DNA of 14,848 nucleotides from Clostridia bacterium. Its GTDB lineage: Bacteria > Bacillota > Clostridia > Lachnospirales > Cellulosilyticaceae. The DNA lies in contig JAQSYC010000027.1 in assembly GCA_029256345.1 (NCBI GenBank), positions 1 through 14,848 on the forward strand. Reading direction: 5' to 3'. Shown piece by piece: positions 13,787 to 14,848 of the stretch. Below the pieces are notes generated by a model, which worked only from the letters and a program-made list of their open reading frames with translations, did not search any database and had not been told where the DNA came from. The position numbers and the translations under genes were made by a program. Within the stretch, counting starts at the first letter, position 1. Each line of letters opens with the position of its first letter.

Positions 13787-14848
13787 CTATCCCATATACA
13801 GTTTAATAGCTATATAAAGTTTCATACACTCATAGGGTTTGCTGACATCTATGTCATAAACTTCCTTAAATTTGTTGAGTCTATACCTTATGGTATTACG
13901 ATGCAGCGTCATCCGCTCAGCTGTCTCTATAATGTCCATATCCTTTTCAAAATACACTCTCACCGTCTTGAGTAGATCATAATAGTTTTTATCTTTAGGC
14001 ACTGCTTCAAATATTTTTTTATAAGAAGCCAGATAATACGCCTTTTCCTCCTGAGCCAGCGTATCTACTTTAAAAGCCGCTTAGTATTTTTATACTCTAA
14101 CCCATACATTTTGAGTTCCCGGCATATATCACTGCTGTACATCCTTACCTTAATCCCATAATGACCTTCTATATCTGTTATAAGCCGCTCCATCCTCGCA
14201 GTACTGTCTAAATTTGCTTCTACAATTAGAATGATTTCATCTTCATATAAATCGATAACATGCTCACCTATTTGCAGCTTTGCCCTCATGTAACCCATAA
14301 GCTTATTTTTTTGCTTTTGTTTCTCAAAAGACCCTGTCGTCTCTGACAATTGCTTACCTTGTGAATCAAAGTCCACAACCAAGATTTTCTTATCCTTCTC
14401 ATACTCAAAACGAGCCATATGGGCTCTTGTCTGTAGAACCTCTTCCTGCATCATATGACTTTCATTAAAAAGCTGATAAAAAAATGACCTTGCAATATCT
14501 TCCTTAAGCTCTGCATGTCTTCTTTTTTCATCCTCCGCCACAATCAGTTCAACCAGCTCCTTAACCAGTAGAGCATACCCCTTGAGTTCTTCTGGTTCTC
14601 CCGTTATGCCCACCACCCCTATGACTTCACCCTCATCATAAATCGGCAGATTTATTCCCGGCCTGCAGCCTTTATACAGCATTTGATTGGTCTGAGTGAT
14701 AATAAGCTCCTCTCCACTCCTCGCACAAAGCTGAGCCCCTCTGTGGAAAGTGCCTATTCTATCTTGATTGGTGGAGGCAATGATTTCCCCTTCTAAATCC
14801 ATGACATTAATGGATTTATCTAAAATATTTTTAAATCTATCCACAATC
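13787..14848 (-). pseudogene. cdaR: CdaR-type sugar-diacid regulator, interrupted by a -1 frameshift; 5' end beyond the window
   Basis: Two frames together encode one regulator. The upstream frame (14848-14065) enters from the right edge, missing its first residues, and has the diacid-recognition domain (DKSINVMDLEGEIIAS, DRIGTFHRGA, GINLPIYDEGEVIGVVGITG), then a GGDEF-like middle domain, and ends KRLLK-stop. The -1 frame continues without a break as VDTLAQEEKAYYLASYKKIF and ends in the PucR/CdaR helix-turn-helix (ETAERMTLHRNTIRYRLNKF). In the family this helix-turn-helix binds DNA and the protein activates glycerate, galactarate or glucarate genes. Its position ahead of a glycerate kinase fits. 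No start codon with a ribosome binding site exists for the second piece, so without frameshifting the product would lack its DNA-binding domain. Either it is a broken gene, a one-base sequence error, or a programmed frameshift. Confidence 0.85.
14065..14074 (-). other. T-TTA-AAG heptamer abutting a TAG stop at the cdaR frame change
   Basis: On the minus strand the zero frame reads T TTA AAG TAG, an X-XXY-YYZ slippery heptamer (14068-14074) followed at once by the stop (14065-14067). A -1 slip gives AAA GTA GAT and continues into the helix-turn-helix domain. An equal explanation is loss of one A from an ancestral AAAA run. Confidence 0.5.

Noticed and set aside
13787..14002. Stand-alone 71-residue helix-turn-helix protein starting at a GTG
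   Set aside because: No ribosome binding site precedes the GTG, and the same frame continues upstream with conserved CdaR sequence that joins the larger ORF; it is one broken gene.
1..14848. CRISPR arrays, tRNA or rRNA genes, phage attachment sites
   Set aside because: No regularly spaced repeats, cloverleaf-like segments, rRNA-like sequence or integrase gene were seen.

Overview
The window looks like part of a low-GC, spore-forming-type Firmicutes chromosome, most likely class Clostridia. The basis is AT-rich DNA, strong AGGAGG-type ribosome binding sites, sigma-A promoters with perfect TATAAT boxes, an IS1182-type transposase and protein families typical of clostridia. Genus is not decided. 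Every gene I can support lies on the minus strand, so transcription runs from the right edge to the left edge.

Left third (1-6500): one operon of at least five genes from a clear promoter at 6472-6500. In transcription order it encodes a 47-residue single-span membrane protein, a zinc-ribbon protein with two membrane spans, a membrane-anchored TPR-like protein, a secreted-domain von Willebrand A (vWA) protein with a cytoplasmic tail, and a tubulin/FtsZ-superfamily GTPase that runs off the left edge. This fits the poorly characterised tubulin-like plus vWA membrane-remodelling systems predicted from comparative genomics. The accessory membrane proteins are not ones I recognise. This is the most interesting part of the window.

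Middle (6584-10190): two ion transporters, a CPA2-type cation/proton antiporter and an ArsB/NhaD-type permease, separated by a small gene of unknown function. Each transporter has its own candidate promoter, and each leader holds a perfect TGTCGAA heptamer, the Spo0A box sequence. The antiporter leader is long (about 200 nt) and contains an orphan Shine-Dalgarno sequence and a 16-codon ORF.

IS element (10328-12229): an apparently complete IS1182-family insertion sequence with 18-bp terminal inverted repeats, an intact 542-codon transposase, a terminator behind the transposase, and hairpin terminators at both ends facing inward.

Right end (12236-14848): a sugar-acid/glycerate locus that looks decayed. 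It holds a CdaR-type regulator broken by a -1 frameshift exactly at a T-TTA-AAG slippery heptamer, a glycerate kinase that lacks about 30 internal residues at the domain junction, and the last ~40 codons of a YhcH/YjgK/YiaL family gene. The IS sits 6 bp beyond the stop of that remnant. Sequencing or assembly error is a live alternative for the single-base lesion.
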